From the NCBI GenBank assembly GCA_963775875.1, contig CAVZKP010000024.1, positions 1 to 64,000 of the forward strand: a stretch of 64,000 nt of DNA, in the 5' to 3' direction. The notes under the pieces were generated by a model. The model ran no database searches, was not told where the DNA came from, and worked only from the letters and a program-made list of their open reading frames with translations. This DNA is from AP-15 sp963775875. GTDB lineage: Bacteria; Pseudomonadota; Alphaproteobacteria; ATCC43930; CGMCC-115725. A program made the position numbers and the translations under genes. Shown piece after piece: positions 45,497 through 53,169 of the stretch (positions are counted from its first letter, which is position 1; each line of letters begins with the position of its first letter).

Positions 45497-46294
45497 TCAC
45501 CGAAACAGCGTGATGCTGATCACGCCGCCGAGGTCGCCTAACTTGCGGCCCTCTTTTGGGTAGCCGGTAATGTCGAGCGCGCCTTTTGGCGTCCCATGGC
45601 AGGCAAGACAGGACTGTGTGTAATATTCCGGTACGGCAATTCGATACGCCATGCGTCCGTCGAAATCTACGGTGGCCGAATAGGGTTGACCGCGTGGCCA
45701 ATCGGGGCTGAGCAGCTTGGTGTTGATGACCTTCGTCTCCCAAGCGTCGGGAAGCGCCCGGCGATTGCGCACGAGATCCAGAGGTGCGGTAATCTTGATT
45801 TGAGCCTCGCCTTTTGCTAAGCTATTGAAAGTTTCGCTGACGAGGCGCCCGAATACCGCCGGGATAAAGCCCTTGAACCCGGTCCCCTTCTCGTTGATCG
45901 TCATTTGATTTTCGTCCATCACCGCAACCACCGCGTTCATCATCGCGCGCATCAACTGTCCACCGCGCGAGGCCGGGTCGATCGTCGACGGATCGACACC
46001 GGTCGTCTTTTGGTAACGCTTAACGGCGTCCGCCAGCACCCCCTTGCCTGTCAAATGCTTGTCACCGAGCTCGGGATTGTTGATCAGAGCCTCGTTGTCG
46101 GAGATCACGGCCCGGGCGTCACGCAGCATCTCTGCCAGGCTCTGCGCGATAATCGCGTCCGTGTCGGCGGCGGCGCTGCTGGCAAGGGCCGAGCACGGCG
46201 CCGAATTGGCGGCCAGCAGGACGAGCATCGCGGCGCCCATTGCCGGTAACCGCCTCCGCATCCCCACCGCGAACATCGTTACGCGCCTTGCCAT
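45497..46294 (-). CDS. DUF3365 (Tll0287-like) periplasmic c-heme protein
   Basis: 265 residues with an N-terminal export signal (MRRRLPAMGAAMLVLLAANSAPCSALAS). The body matches DUF3365/Tll0287-like, a PAS-related sensory fold, with a single c-type heme site CLACH near the C-terminus followed by GTPKGALDITGYPKEGRKLGDLGG. Such domains are often fused to histidine kinases; here it is a separate exported protein made just before one. Its start overlaps the stop of the response-regulator gene by 1 nt, so the two are coupled. A redox or gas sensor role is an inference. Confidence 0.87.
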   Translation of the reverse strand: MARRVTMFAVGMRRRLPAMGAAMLVLLAANSAPCSALASSAAADTDAIIAQSLAEMLRDARAVISDNEALINNPELGDKHLTGKGVLADAVKRYQKTTGVDPSTIDPASRGGQLMRAMMNAVVAVMDENQMTINEKGTGFKGFIPAVFGRLVSETFNSLAKGEAQIKITAPLDLVRNRRALPDAWETKVINTKLLSPDWPRGQPYSATVDFDGRMAYRIAVPEYYTQSCLACHGTPKGALDITGYPKEGRKLGDLGGVISITLFR

Positions 46295-46689
46295 TATCCG
46301 CCATCCGGCCGGTGCGGGATCAGTTCGGCCAGGCGCTGCTTCAACTGATCAAAATCGACCGGTTTGGCGAGAAAGGCGGCGGCGCCCAGTTCCTCGGCGG
46401 TCCGCATGCGCTCGTCATCGCCGTAGGCGGTCACCATGACCACCGCCAGCTCCGGCCGGCGACGCTTGATCTCGCGCAACAGCGCCAGCCCGTCCATACC
46501 CGGCATGTTGATGTCGGAGAGGATCACGATCAGCTCCGGCCCCAGTTCGACGAGACGGCGCAACCCTTCCTCGCCCGAGGCAGCAAAATGGAGGACGTAC
46601 TGTCCCAAACGCACCTCGCGGCGAAAGCGCTGGCGAAACAGATCGGGCAGATCGGGCTCATCGTCGACGATCAGGATGCTGAATCCCAT
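46294..46689 (-). CDS. Single-domain (CheY-like) response regulator
   Basis: 131 residues consisting only of a receiver domain: ILIVDDEPD (acidic pocket), the phospho-acceptor Asp in VILSDINMPGMDG, Thr in VMVTAYGD and Lys in AFLAKPVDF. There is no output domain. ATG 46689 begins the domain. It is coupled by a 1-nt stop/start overlap to the heme-protein gene and probably serves the GAF histidine kinase. Confidence 0.9.
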   Translation of the reverse strand: MGFSILIVDDEPDLPDLFRQRFRREVRLGQYVLHFAASGEEGLRRLVELGPELIVILSDINMPGMDGLALLREIKRRRPELAVVMVTAYGDDERMRTAEELGAAAFLAKPVDFDQLKQRLAELIPHRPDGG

Positions 46690-46721
46690 AGCTTGTCTCC
46701 GGTTGTCGCGGCAGGCGCCGA

Positions 46722-47057
46722 TCAGACGATCCGTCCATCGAGAATGGCTGCGGGCGAGCGGCTTTCGATCTCGATGACCCAGAGGTCCGGATCGCGCCGT
46801 CGCTGGCGGGCGATATAGCTGTCGGCGTCGGTTTCGGCGACCGGCTCGGCGCCGGTGGCGCGCATCCACAGCAGTTCGCCATCCGGGCCGCGCGCCTGGC
46901 TCAGGACTGAGAAGCCGTCGTCGCGACCGTTGAGCTTGATCAGTACCGCACCCGAATCGCCGTCGCCGCGCGCCACCACCGCAGCCGCGATCGTGGCGAG
47001 ATCACAGCGCCGGATCAATGCCTTGATCCAAATTCCAGTTTTGAGCCTCGCTTCCAT
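46722..47057 (-). CDS. DUF1491 family protein
   Basis: 111 residues: RLKTGIWIKALIRRCDLATIAAAVVARGD...AVLIKLNG...RATGAEPVAETDADSYIARQRRRDPDLWVIEIE. This matches DUF1491, a small alphaproteobacterial family of unknown function. It sits between two signalling pairs in the operon, 25 bp after the second kinase gene. Confidence 0.85.
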   Translation of the reverse strand: MEARLKTGIWIKALIRRCDLATIAAAVVARGDGDSGAVLIKLNGRDDGFSVLSQARGPDGELLWMRATGAEPVAETDADSYIARQRRRDPDLWVIEIESRSPAAILDGRIV

Positions 47058-47082
47058 CGAGGGGCGCCGGGTATTCGCCGCC

Positions 47083-48651
47083 TCAACCGCGGGTGGGCGC
47101 CAGCGGCAGCCGGATATGGATCCTCAGCCCCTGCGGAATCCGGTTTTCGGCGGCGATCGTGCCGCCCATCGCCTCCACATTGCGCCGCGCTATCCATAGT
47201 CCGATCCCGAAATAGGTGGCTGCCGCTTCATCCGCGATCTCGCCTCCCGCATCGGCGCGACGCTCCGAGTAATAGCGATCGAAGATGCGTTCGAGCTGCT
47301 CTTCGCGTACGCCCGGGCCGCGATCGGAAACGGTCAGATGGGCAAAACTGCCGTCATGCGTCAGATGGACCAGGATCTCGGTACCCGACGGCGAGAACGA
47401 GACGGCGTTGTCGATCAAATTGTCGAGAACCGTCTCAATCATCGCCTCGCTGCCAAGAACGTGGAGACCGGGCAGCAGATCGGCGGTGATGGTCAGGTCG
47501 CGGCTGGCCAACACGATCGTCACATCCCGGCTGTCGAGGATGGCGGATCGGGTTTGGATCATTCTGCCGATGACGCGCCCGAGATCGACCGGCACCAGCG
47601 GCTCGTCGATCAGATCGGCGGTCGCCTCATCGAGTTCCCGTGCCGAGGCGACAAGCCCATCGAGGCGGTCGAGCGCATGCTCGACGACGCCGATCGCGCG
47701 CTGCGCGCGGTTGTTGTCTTCGGGCAGGACGCGCCGCAATGGCTCGAGCGACTGACGGATCACCGCGATCGGTGTCTTGAAGGCGTGGGCGTTGTCCTCT
47801 GCCGTCTGCCGGATTTCGGCGGCGGAGCGGTGCAGAGCCTCGACCATGCGGTCGAACTCGGCCGCGACGTCGGCCAGTTCGGGCACGTCCGCGCGGGCGC
47901 CGAACGTTCCGGCGTCGGGTCCCTGGTCGCGGATCCGCCGCGCCCGCCGGGCAAAGCGGCGCAGCCCGCCGCGCACGCTAAGCAGGGTCGAAAAGGTGAT
48001 CGCCGCCATCGCCAGATAGATCACCGCCGCGATCTGCACCGGCGGCGTCGCCCAATAGGGCTGGCCGAGATGCGCTGCCGGAAAGGCGTCCTGTGAAAAC
48101 GAGGAGACCACCGCCCAGCACCCCGCTGCGGTCGCCAGCGGGGTCACTGCGGTCACGATCTCGGCGCCGCCGGTCGGGCGGTGATAAATCAGCGAGAAAG
48201 GTATCTCGCCCCGGCAATTCTGGGCGAGGCGGTCGAGCACGCCCTGCTGTGCCAGGGTGTTGCGTTCAGCCTGGAGGTTGGCGGGTTCGACCGAGGGCCA
48301 AGATGCCACATAGTAGAAGCCATCGCCGCCGGCGCCGACCGGGGCCAGCAACAGCTTGATCGTCGTTACCTCGCCGGCGAAGCGGGCGAGGGTGGAGCCG
48401 AGCTGGGGCAAGCTATCGATGTCGGCGTTTTGCAGCAGCGGCAACAGGGATTGGCTGATCACGCGCCCTTCGTCGCGTACGCTGCGCAGCAGCAACTCCT
48501 GGCTCTCCTCGTAGGCATTGCGGAATTCGATGTATAGAAAGACCGGGACGAGCAGAAAGATGACCGCGAGCAGCCCCGTCTTGGCCGTCAGCGACCACGC
48601 CCAGCGCAGACCGCGCCGCGACCTAGCTTGGTCCGGTCCAGCGATATCCAA
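47083..48651 (-). CDS. Sensor histidine kinase, ChvG-like
   Basis: About 522 residues. Two membrane helices (GLLAVIFLLVPVFLYI and IAAVIYLAMAAITFSTLL) enclose a periplasmic domain of ~190 residues with two cysteines. The H-box is NAHAFKTPIAVIR, an HxFKTP variant, and N/G boxes are VLDNLIDNAVSFS, DRGPGV and FGIGLWIARR. It pairs with the OmpR-type regulator immediately upstream. The start is uncertain: I take TTG 48651, overlapping the regulator stop by ~29 bp, because homologous sequence begins there and no better codon exists. Confidence 0.85.
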   Translation of the reverse strand: MDIAGPDQARSRRGLRWAWSLTAKTGLLAVIFLLVPVFLYIEFRNAYEESQELLLRSVRDEGRVISQSLLPLLQNADIDSLPQLGSTLARFAGEVTTIKLLLAPVGAGGDGFYYVASWPSVEPANLQAERNTLAQQGVLDRLAQNCRGEIPFSLIYHRPTGGAEIVTAVTPLATAAGCWAVVSSFSQDAFPAAHLGQPYWATPPVQIAAVIYLAMAAITFSTLLSVRGGLRRFARRARRIRDQGPDAGTFGARADVPELADVAAEFDRMVEALHRSAAEIRQTAEDNAHAFKTPIAVIRQSLEPLRRVLPEDNNRAQRAIGVVEHALDRLDGLVASARELDEATADLIDEPLVPVDLGRVIGRMIQTRSAILDSRDVTIVLASRDLTITADLLPGLHVLGSEAMIETVLDNLIDNAVSFSPSGTEILVHLTHDGSFAHLTVSDRGPGVREEQLERIFDRYYSERRADAGGEIADEAAATYFGIGLWIARRNVEAMGGTIAAENRIPQGLRIHIRLPLAPTRG

Positions 48652-49342
48652 AACCGGCGTAGTTGTGGATATGGTCGAAATCGGGGTCGCTGTCGCGGAA
48701 CTTCTTGCGGATACGCTTGATGAAGGTACGGACATTGGCGCGGTACCCCTCTGCCCCATGGCCGGCGATGAAGTCCTTGCCGTGGACGAGATCATAGATC
48801 TCGCGGTAGCCGACGTCTTGCCCCTCCTTCTCGGCAAGAAGTGCCAGGATTTTGAATTCGGTCAACGTCAGCTCGACCGTGTTTCCCGCCCACAGCGCGC
48901 GATTGGTATCAAAGCGCAGTTCCAGTTGGCCCAAGGTCAACGCGTCCGGTCGCGGCGGCTCGGAATCGGCGGCTGGCCGCGCCCCCTCGGTGATCAGCTG
49001 CAGGCGCTTGACCAGGATCGGCAGGCGTCGCGACTTGTCGATGAAATCGACCGCACCCCCGGCGAGTGCCGCTTCTTCGTAGATGTCGTCGGACAGTGCG
49101 GTCAGAAAAATCACCGGGATTGCGATGCCGCGCCCGCGCATGCTTCGCAGCACTTCGATGCCGGTCAGCTGTGGCATGCGCCAATCGAGCAGCATCGCAT
49201 CGGCGCCGCCCCCCGCGTCGAGATAGGCGAGCGCGTCGCGGCCATTGTCGAAGCTGGTGACCTCGTAACCCTCGTCAATCAGGTTGAGGCCGAGCAATTC
49301 GCGGAACAGATCGTCGTCGTCGACGAGAAGCAGATGCGGCAT
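48623..49342 (-). CDS. OmpR/ChvI-type response regulator
   Basis: 239 residues. The receiver has LLLVDDDDL, phospho-acceptor Asp in AMLLDWRMP and Lys in DFIDKSRRLP. The winged-helix output has LTLTEFKILALLAEKEGQDVGYREIYD and FIKRIRKKF...GFGYRW. It should activate or repress genes after phosphorylation by the adjacent kinase. ATG 49342 begins the receiver; upstream in-frame codons are not homologous. Confidence 0.92.
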   Translation of the reverse strand: MPHLLLVDDDDLFRELLGLNLIDEGYEVTSFDNGRDALAYLDAGGGADAMLLDWRMPQLTGIEVLRSMRGRGIAIPVIFLTALSDDIYEEAALAGGAVDFIDKSRRLPILVKRLQLITEGARPAADSEPPRPDALTLGQLELRFDTNRALWAGNTVELTLTEFKILALLAEKEGQDVGYREIYDLVHGKDFIAGHGAEGYRANVRTFIKRIRKKFRDSDPDFDHIHNYAGFGYRWTGPS

Positions 49343-49355
49343 CGTCAGAAGGGCT

Positions 49356-49922
49356 CTAGCCCCCGCGGGCGGCGGCGAGCGAGCGCAGACAAACCTGCTG
49401 CTGGGCGGGGTCGGCGGCATCGCCCTTGAACGCATAATGGAGGGCCCGCATCTTGCCGCTGCGCAGATCGAGGTAAAAGAACAGGTCGAGCTCGCAGGAC
49501 GCGTTGCGGTAGCGCCAGACGGTGGCCGGCGGGGCCTCTGACTGTTCGGTCGCGGCGCCGAAGAGGTGCCTGGCCGCCGGCTGATCGAGCCCGATCAGCT
49601 TACTTGCCCGCGCCGGCAGCGTGATCTCGTCGGGGGAGCGGATCGGCGGTTCTGGGCCGGCCATCGCCAGGGCCTCGTCCGCGTTGTCGGCGCCCGAGGC
49701 ATTGTTGGCCGGCGGCGGCGTCGGCTTGCGCTCCGGGACCGGAAACACGCGCCGACGTAGCGTCGGCCGGGGCGGCGGCGAAAGCGGCGGTGGAGCTGCA
49801 ACCATTTGGGGCGGAGGCGCGGGCGGCTTTTCGGCGCAGGAGGCGAGGATGCCCAAACCCAAGCTCATCAGAGCGGGATAAACCAGCCAATGCCGCGGCT
49901 CGCTCAACGTCACCCCTGCCAC
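49356..49922 (-). CDS. Hypothetical proline-rich lipoprotein
   Basis: 188 residues, GTG start at 49922. The N-terminus ends in a lipobox (SLGLGILASC-AE). A Pro-rich stretch (PPAPPPQMVAAPPPLSPPPRP) suggests a spacer through the periplasm, followed by a small domain (LIGLDQPAARHLFGAA...VWRYRNASCELDLFFYLD...CLRSLAA) with two cysteines. The domain resembles alphaproteobacterial envelope proteins of unknown role. It lies 13 bp before the response regulator and probably opens the operon, so it may report on envelope state. Confidence 0.7.
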   Translation of the reverse strand: MAGVTLSEPRHWLVYPALMSLGLGILASCAEKPPAPPPQMVAAPPPLSPPPRPTLRRRVFPVPERKPTPPPANNASGADNADEALAMAGPEPPIRSPDEITLPARASKLIGLDQPAARHLFGAATEQSEAPPATVWRYRNASCELDLFFYLDLRSGKMRALHYAFKGDAADPAQQQVCLRSLAAARGG

Positions 49923-49970
49923 GATCCAACCCGCAAGCCCTCTTCAACGCAGCCTTAAATATAACACAGG

Positions 49971-50426
49971 TCAACGACGCGCCAGCCTCTCGATTGCTCC
50001 GATGTCGCCATCACGGTAGATCGCCACGAGCTGACGATCATTCAGCAGGACATAAGTTTGGTCGCCATGATCGCAATGAAGCCGGGCCACCGGATAGGTC
50101 GGCGCGACCAGCAGCTCGGATAAATTCTTGCTGAGGCCGGGCTGGCGCGGCAGCAATCCGGTCAGTTCCCGGGTGCTCCAAGTGGAGTAGACAAAGCTGA
50201 ACGCTCCGCCGCACACGCTGCTATCCAGCGGGGTGCTCTGGCCGCTCGGCTGGTTGACGACAATTGTGTCAGGTCGAAGGGTGATCGCGTCGTTGTCGGC
50301 GGTGGCCCAGGTTCCAAGGAATGGATTTTGTACCTGCGGCTGGGGAGCGGTGCACGCGACCGGCATCAGCAGGATCAGCATCAAAGTGGCACGCGGGGAG
50401 GGCCGTCGGCCTCGGCAGCTGGGCAA
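49971..50426 (-). CDS. Hypothetical lipoprotein
   Basis: 151 residues. A TTG start at 50426 is preferred: AGAGG lies ~6 nt upstream and it keeps the basic n-region before the hydrophobic core and lipobox (LMLILLMPVAC-TAP). ATG 50381 would leave too short a signal. The mature part (NPFLGTWATADNDAITLRPDTIVVNQ...CGGAFSFVYS...LHCDHGDQTYVLLNDRQLVAIYRDGD) looks like a small lipocalin-like or META-type sheet. I do not recognise the family. Confidence 0.6.
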   Translation of the reverse strand: MPSCRGRRPSPRATLMLILLMPVACTAPQPQVQNPFLGTWATADNDAITLRPDTIVVNQPSGQSTPLDSSVCGGAFSFVYSTWSTRELTGLLPRQPGLSKNLSELLVAPTYPVARLHCDHGDQTYVLLNDRQLVAIYRDGDIGAIERLARR

Positions 50427-50627
50427 GCTTCGCCTCTGTTTCAGCTTGGATCAGTAATCATAACGCGAATGTCGTGGACGCGACACTCGGATATCCGTGC
50501 AGCGGTGACGATCGCGATCGACCGCGCTGTCGTTTCGACGTCGTGAAACCCGGCGCGTGGCTTAACTTGACGTCCGGCGGAGCCAGGGTCACGCTGACCT
50601 TACCAACACGCGGCGGGAGCGAGTGCG

Positions 50628-51887
50628 ATGAAGCTGATGTGGTTTCACCTGATGCCCTATACCGAACTGCCCGACGATTTCCGCGACAAGCATCCCTCGG
50701 TGTGGGTCGACATCCATTCCTCGCTGTTCGACCCGCGGCGCGCCCATCACATGTACAACGACTTTATGGACGAGCTCGAATTCGCCGCCGAGTGCGGGTT
50801 CGACGCGGTCTGCGTCAACGAGCATCACTCGAACGGCTACGGGCTGATGCCGTCGCCCAACCTGATCGCCTCAGCCTTGGCCCGGCGCACCAGCGACACC
50901 GCACTCTGCGTGATGGGGAACTCGCTCGCCCTCTACAACCCGCCGACCCGGGTGGCGGAAGAGTTTGCGATGATCGACGTGATCTCGGGTGGGCGGCTGA
51001 TCGCCGGCTTCCCGGTCGGCACCCCGATGGACACCTGCTTTGCCTATGGCCAGAACCCGAGCCAATGCTGCGCGAGCGCTATCACGAGGCGCATGATCTG
51101 GTCATTGCGCGCCTGGACCGAGCCGGACACCTTTGCCTTCAACGGCCGCTTCAACCAGCAGCGCTATGTCAACATCTGGCCGCGCCCGGTGCAGAAACCG
51201 CACCCGCCGATCTGGATTCCCGGCGGCGGCTCGGTCGAGACCTGGCAGTGGTGCGCGCAGATGGATTACGTCTACGCCTACCTGTCCTATTTCGGGTTCA
51301 AGGACGGGCGCGCCACGATGCAAGGCTTTTGGGACGAGATGGCTCGGCTCGGCAAGGACCGGAACCCGTATCGCGCCGGCTTTTTGCAATTTGTCGGCGT
51401 TGCCGAGAACCGCGACGAGGCGATGCGGCTCTACCGGGAGCCGGCCGAATATTTCTATGGCCGCTGCCTGCGTGTCGACCCGCGCTGGGCGATGCCGCCC
51501 GGCTATATCACCGAGGCGACGCAGCGCGCCGGCGTCGTCGGCCAGATCGGCCGCGCCGCCAGCCTCGACGCCCGGCAAAAGGCGCGCGCGACAACGCAGA
51601 TGGAGGACATCGTCGACCGCGGCTATGTCATCATCGGCTCGCCCGACGAGGTCGCCGAACAGTTGACCGAGGTCGCGACCGACCTCAATGTCGGGCATCT
51701 GATGCTATTGCTGCAATTTGGCAGCATGGGCAAGGAATTGGCGGCCTACAACACCAAGCTCTTCGCCGATCGCGTATTGCCGCAGCTCAAGGGCCTGTTC
51801 TCCGAATGGGAGGACCGCTGGTGGCCGCAGCCGATGGCCCGCGCCGAGCGCGCCGCGGTGCAGCCGCCGCTCTTGGCCGCCGAATAG
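50628..51887 (+). CDS. LLM-class flavin-dependent oxidoreductase, with a short out-of-frame patch
   Basis: 419 residues of the luciferase-like monooxygenase family: MWFHLMPYTELP, GFDAVCVNEHHSNGYG, VMGNSLALYNPPTRVAEEFAMIDVISGGRLIAGFPVG, PPIWIPGGGSVETW. Between ~51062 and 51105 the frame gives CCASAITRRMIWSL where relatives read MLRERYHEAHDLVI; that sequence is present in the next frame. Two nearby indels that cancel would explain this. The gene is full length, but the patch falls near the substrate side of the barrel and may affect activity. GGGAG precedes the ATG. The substrate is unknown. Confidence 0.82.
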   Translation: MKLMWFHLMPYTELPDDFRDKHPSVWVDIHSSLFDPRRAHHMYNDFMDELEFAAECGFDAVCVNEHHSNGYGLMPSPNLIASALARRTSDTALCVMGNSLALYNPPTRVAEEFAMIDVISGGRLIAGFPVGTPMDTCFAYGQNPSQCCASAITRRMIWSLRAWTEPDTFAFNGRFNQQRYVNIWPRPVQKPHPPIWIPGGGSVETWQWCAQMDYVYAYLSYFGFKDGRATMQGFWDEMARLGKDRNPYRAGFLQFVGVAENRDEAMRLYREPAEYFYGRCLRVDPRWAMPPGYITEATQRAGVVGQIGRAASLDARQKARATTQMEDIVDRGYVIIGSPDEVAEQLTEVATDLNVGHLMLLLQFGSMGKELAAYNTKLFADRVLPQLKGLFSEWEDRWWPQPMARAERAAVQPPLLAAE

Positions 51888-51901
51888 CCGACGACGCGTG
51901 G

Positions 51902-52303
51902 TTAGCGGCGCAGATTGGTGCGCGCCAGTTCGACGATCTCGTCGCCGCGGCCGCTCATGACGGCCTTCAGCATGTAGAGGGTGAAGCCCTTGGCCATCTC
52001 GGCGGTGACCCAGGGCGGCATTGCGAGCTCCATGCGGTTGACGACGGCGTCGACCACTACCGGGCCGGGGTGGGCGAATGCCTCGCGCAGTTTGGTCTCG
52101 ACGTCGGCCGGGTCCTCGATACGCACGCCCCTGATCCCGACCGCCTCGGCCAATACCGAGAACTTCGGATTGACGAGGTCGGTGCCCGAATTGAGGAACC
52201 CGGTCGATTTCTGTTCGAGCTCGACAAAGCCGAGCGCGCCGTTGTTGAAGACGACTATTTTCACCGGCAATTTCAGCTGGACCAGGCTCAACAAATCGCC
52301 CAT
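51902..52303 (-). pseudogene. Remnant of a thiamine-pyrophosphate-dependent enzyme (C-terminal part)
   Basis: 133 codons matching only the C-terminal end of PoxB/acetolactate-synthase-like enzymes (normally ~580 residues): LMGDLLSLVQLKLPVKIVVFNNGALGFVELEQ is the TPP-binding region, followed by VGIRGVRIEDPADVETKLREAF and GPVVVDAVVNRMELAMPP. Homology stops a few codons upstream of 52303, where a TAA interrupts the frame. The N-terminal two thirds are missing. It is convergent with the LLM gene. Confidence 0.75.
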
Positions 52304-52353
52304 CAGCGGTCCACTGCGTCCCTCAAATTAGCGCGATAACGTGTTGGGTGCGG

Positions 52354-52818
52354 TCAAGAGACAAGGCAATCGGTGCCGATGCGGCGATCGGCCGGATGTG
52401 GGTCGGGGCCCGGAAACGGTATTCCTTCGTTCGGACCGGCGCCGATCTTGACGATTCCGATGGCGACCGGCGGCTTGTCGGGATCGTTGCCGGCGCGGAT
52501 GCTGCCGCCCGAAACCCGTTCCCGGCGCTCCGGCCAGACCAGTTCGAACCGCTCGAGGCTGCGTCCGGTCCCGCTAGGGATAAAGACAGCTCCCTTCAGC
52601 CGAAACACATGGCCGACGATCTGCGATCCGACCGCCTCGCCGGTCTGCGCCCAGATCATCGGGTCGCCGCTGAACCATCCGTTCAACGCCGCGGTATCGT
52701 CATGCGCGCCGTCGCCCCAAAGCACCTGCGCGGTCATCGCGCATTTCGAACCTGTCGCGGCCGATGCGGAGGTGGCGGTGATGACCGCGACGAGGACAGC
52801 GGCGGCGAGACGCAGCAT
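52354..52818 (-). CDS. Hypothetical exported protein with a pectate-lyase-like start motif
   Basis: 154 residues. A signal peptide (LRLAAAVLVAVITATSASA-A) precedes VLWGDGAHDDTAALNGWFSGD, the N-terminal motif of pectate-lyase-3/tail-spike beta-helix proteins. The rest is too short for a full helix (VGHVFRLKGAVFIPSGTGRSLERFELVWPERRERVSGG). It could be a small independent secreted protein or a truncated relative. The function is unknown. Confidence 0.6.
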   Translation of the reverse strand: MLRLAAAVLVAVITATSASAATGSKCAMTAQVLWGDGAHDDTAALNGWFSGDPMIWAQTGEAVGSQIVGHVFRLKGAVFIPSGTGRSLERFELVWPERRERVSGGSIRAGNDPDKPPVAIGIVKIGAGPNEGIPFPGPDPHPADRRIGTDCLVS

Positions 52819-53169
52819 CTCGGGTCTGGCAGCGCCAGCTCAACTCGTCGGGGACTGCCCGGCGCGGCAGCTGCGGTTGATCGCGGCGAGCGTCAACGCC
52901 GCTCGCTCGCCGAGCCGGGGCGCATCGCGGCTGTGGTCGTCGACCGCATCGCCGGTTCGTGGTGAATCGGAATCGCATCGGACATGTTGCGCTCCGGTGA
53001 TCGAATGAAAGCCGGGACAGTGCTGCCGGCAATTTTGCACACTGCCGTCCCGCATTCAATTGCGCGTCAAACATGCGCAAATTTACCATAATTATGTGAG
53101 CCATATCACAGCCATGGATCCCAGCGCGGCGTATGCCCGGGGCGGTGGATCGGCGCGGAGGACAGCAGA
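52819..53169. other. 351-bp divergent intergenic region
   Basis: The region lies between the exported-protein gene (leftward) and the lipase gene (rightward). Positions 53030-53110 are AT-rich and contain a perfect TGTGA-N6-TCACA palindrome. The rest is GC-rich and non-coding in appearance; small open frames here lack coding signals or family resemblance. Confidence 0.5.
53095..53110. promoter_or_regulatory. Perfect CRP-type palindrome upstream of the lipase gene
   Basis: TGTGA-GCCATA-TCACA equals the CRP consensus. Its centre lies 67 bp before the lipase ATG. A TATGCC hexamer at 53132-53137 lies ~32 bp downstream of the centre, close to the spacing of a class II CRP promoter (site at -41.5). 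Confidence 0.6.

Noticed and set aside
52840..53055. Small leftward open frame in the lipase upstream region
   Set aside because: No ribosome-binding site, no family resemblance, and it overlaps the likely regulatory region.
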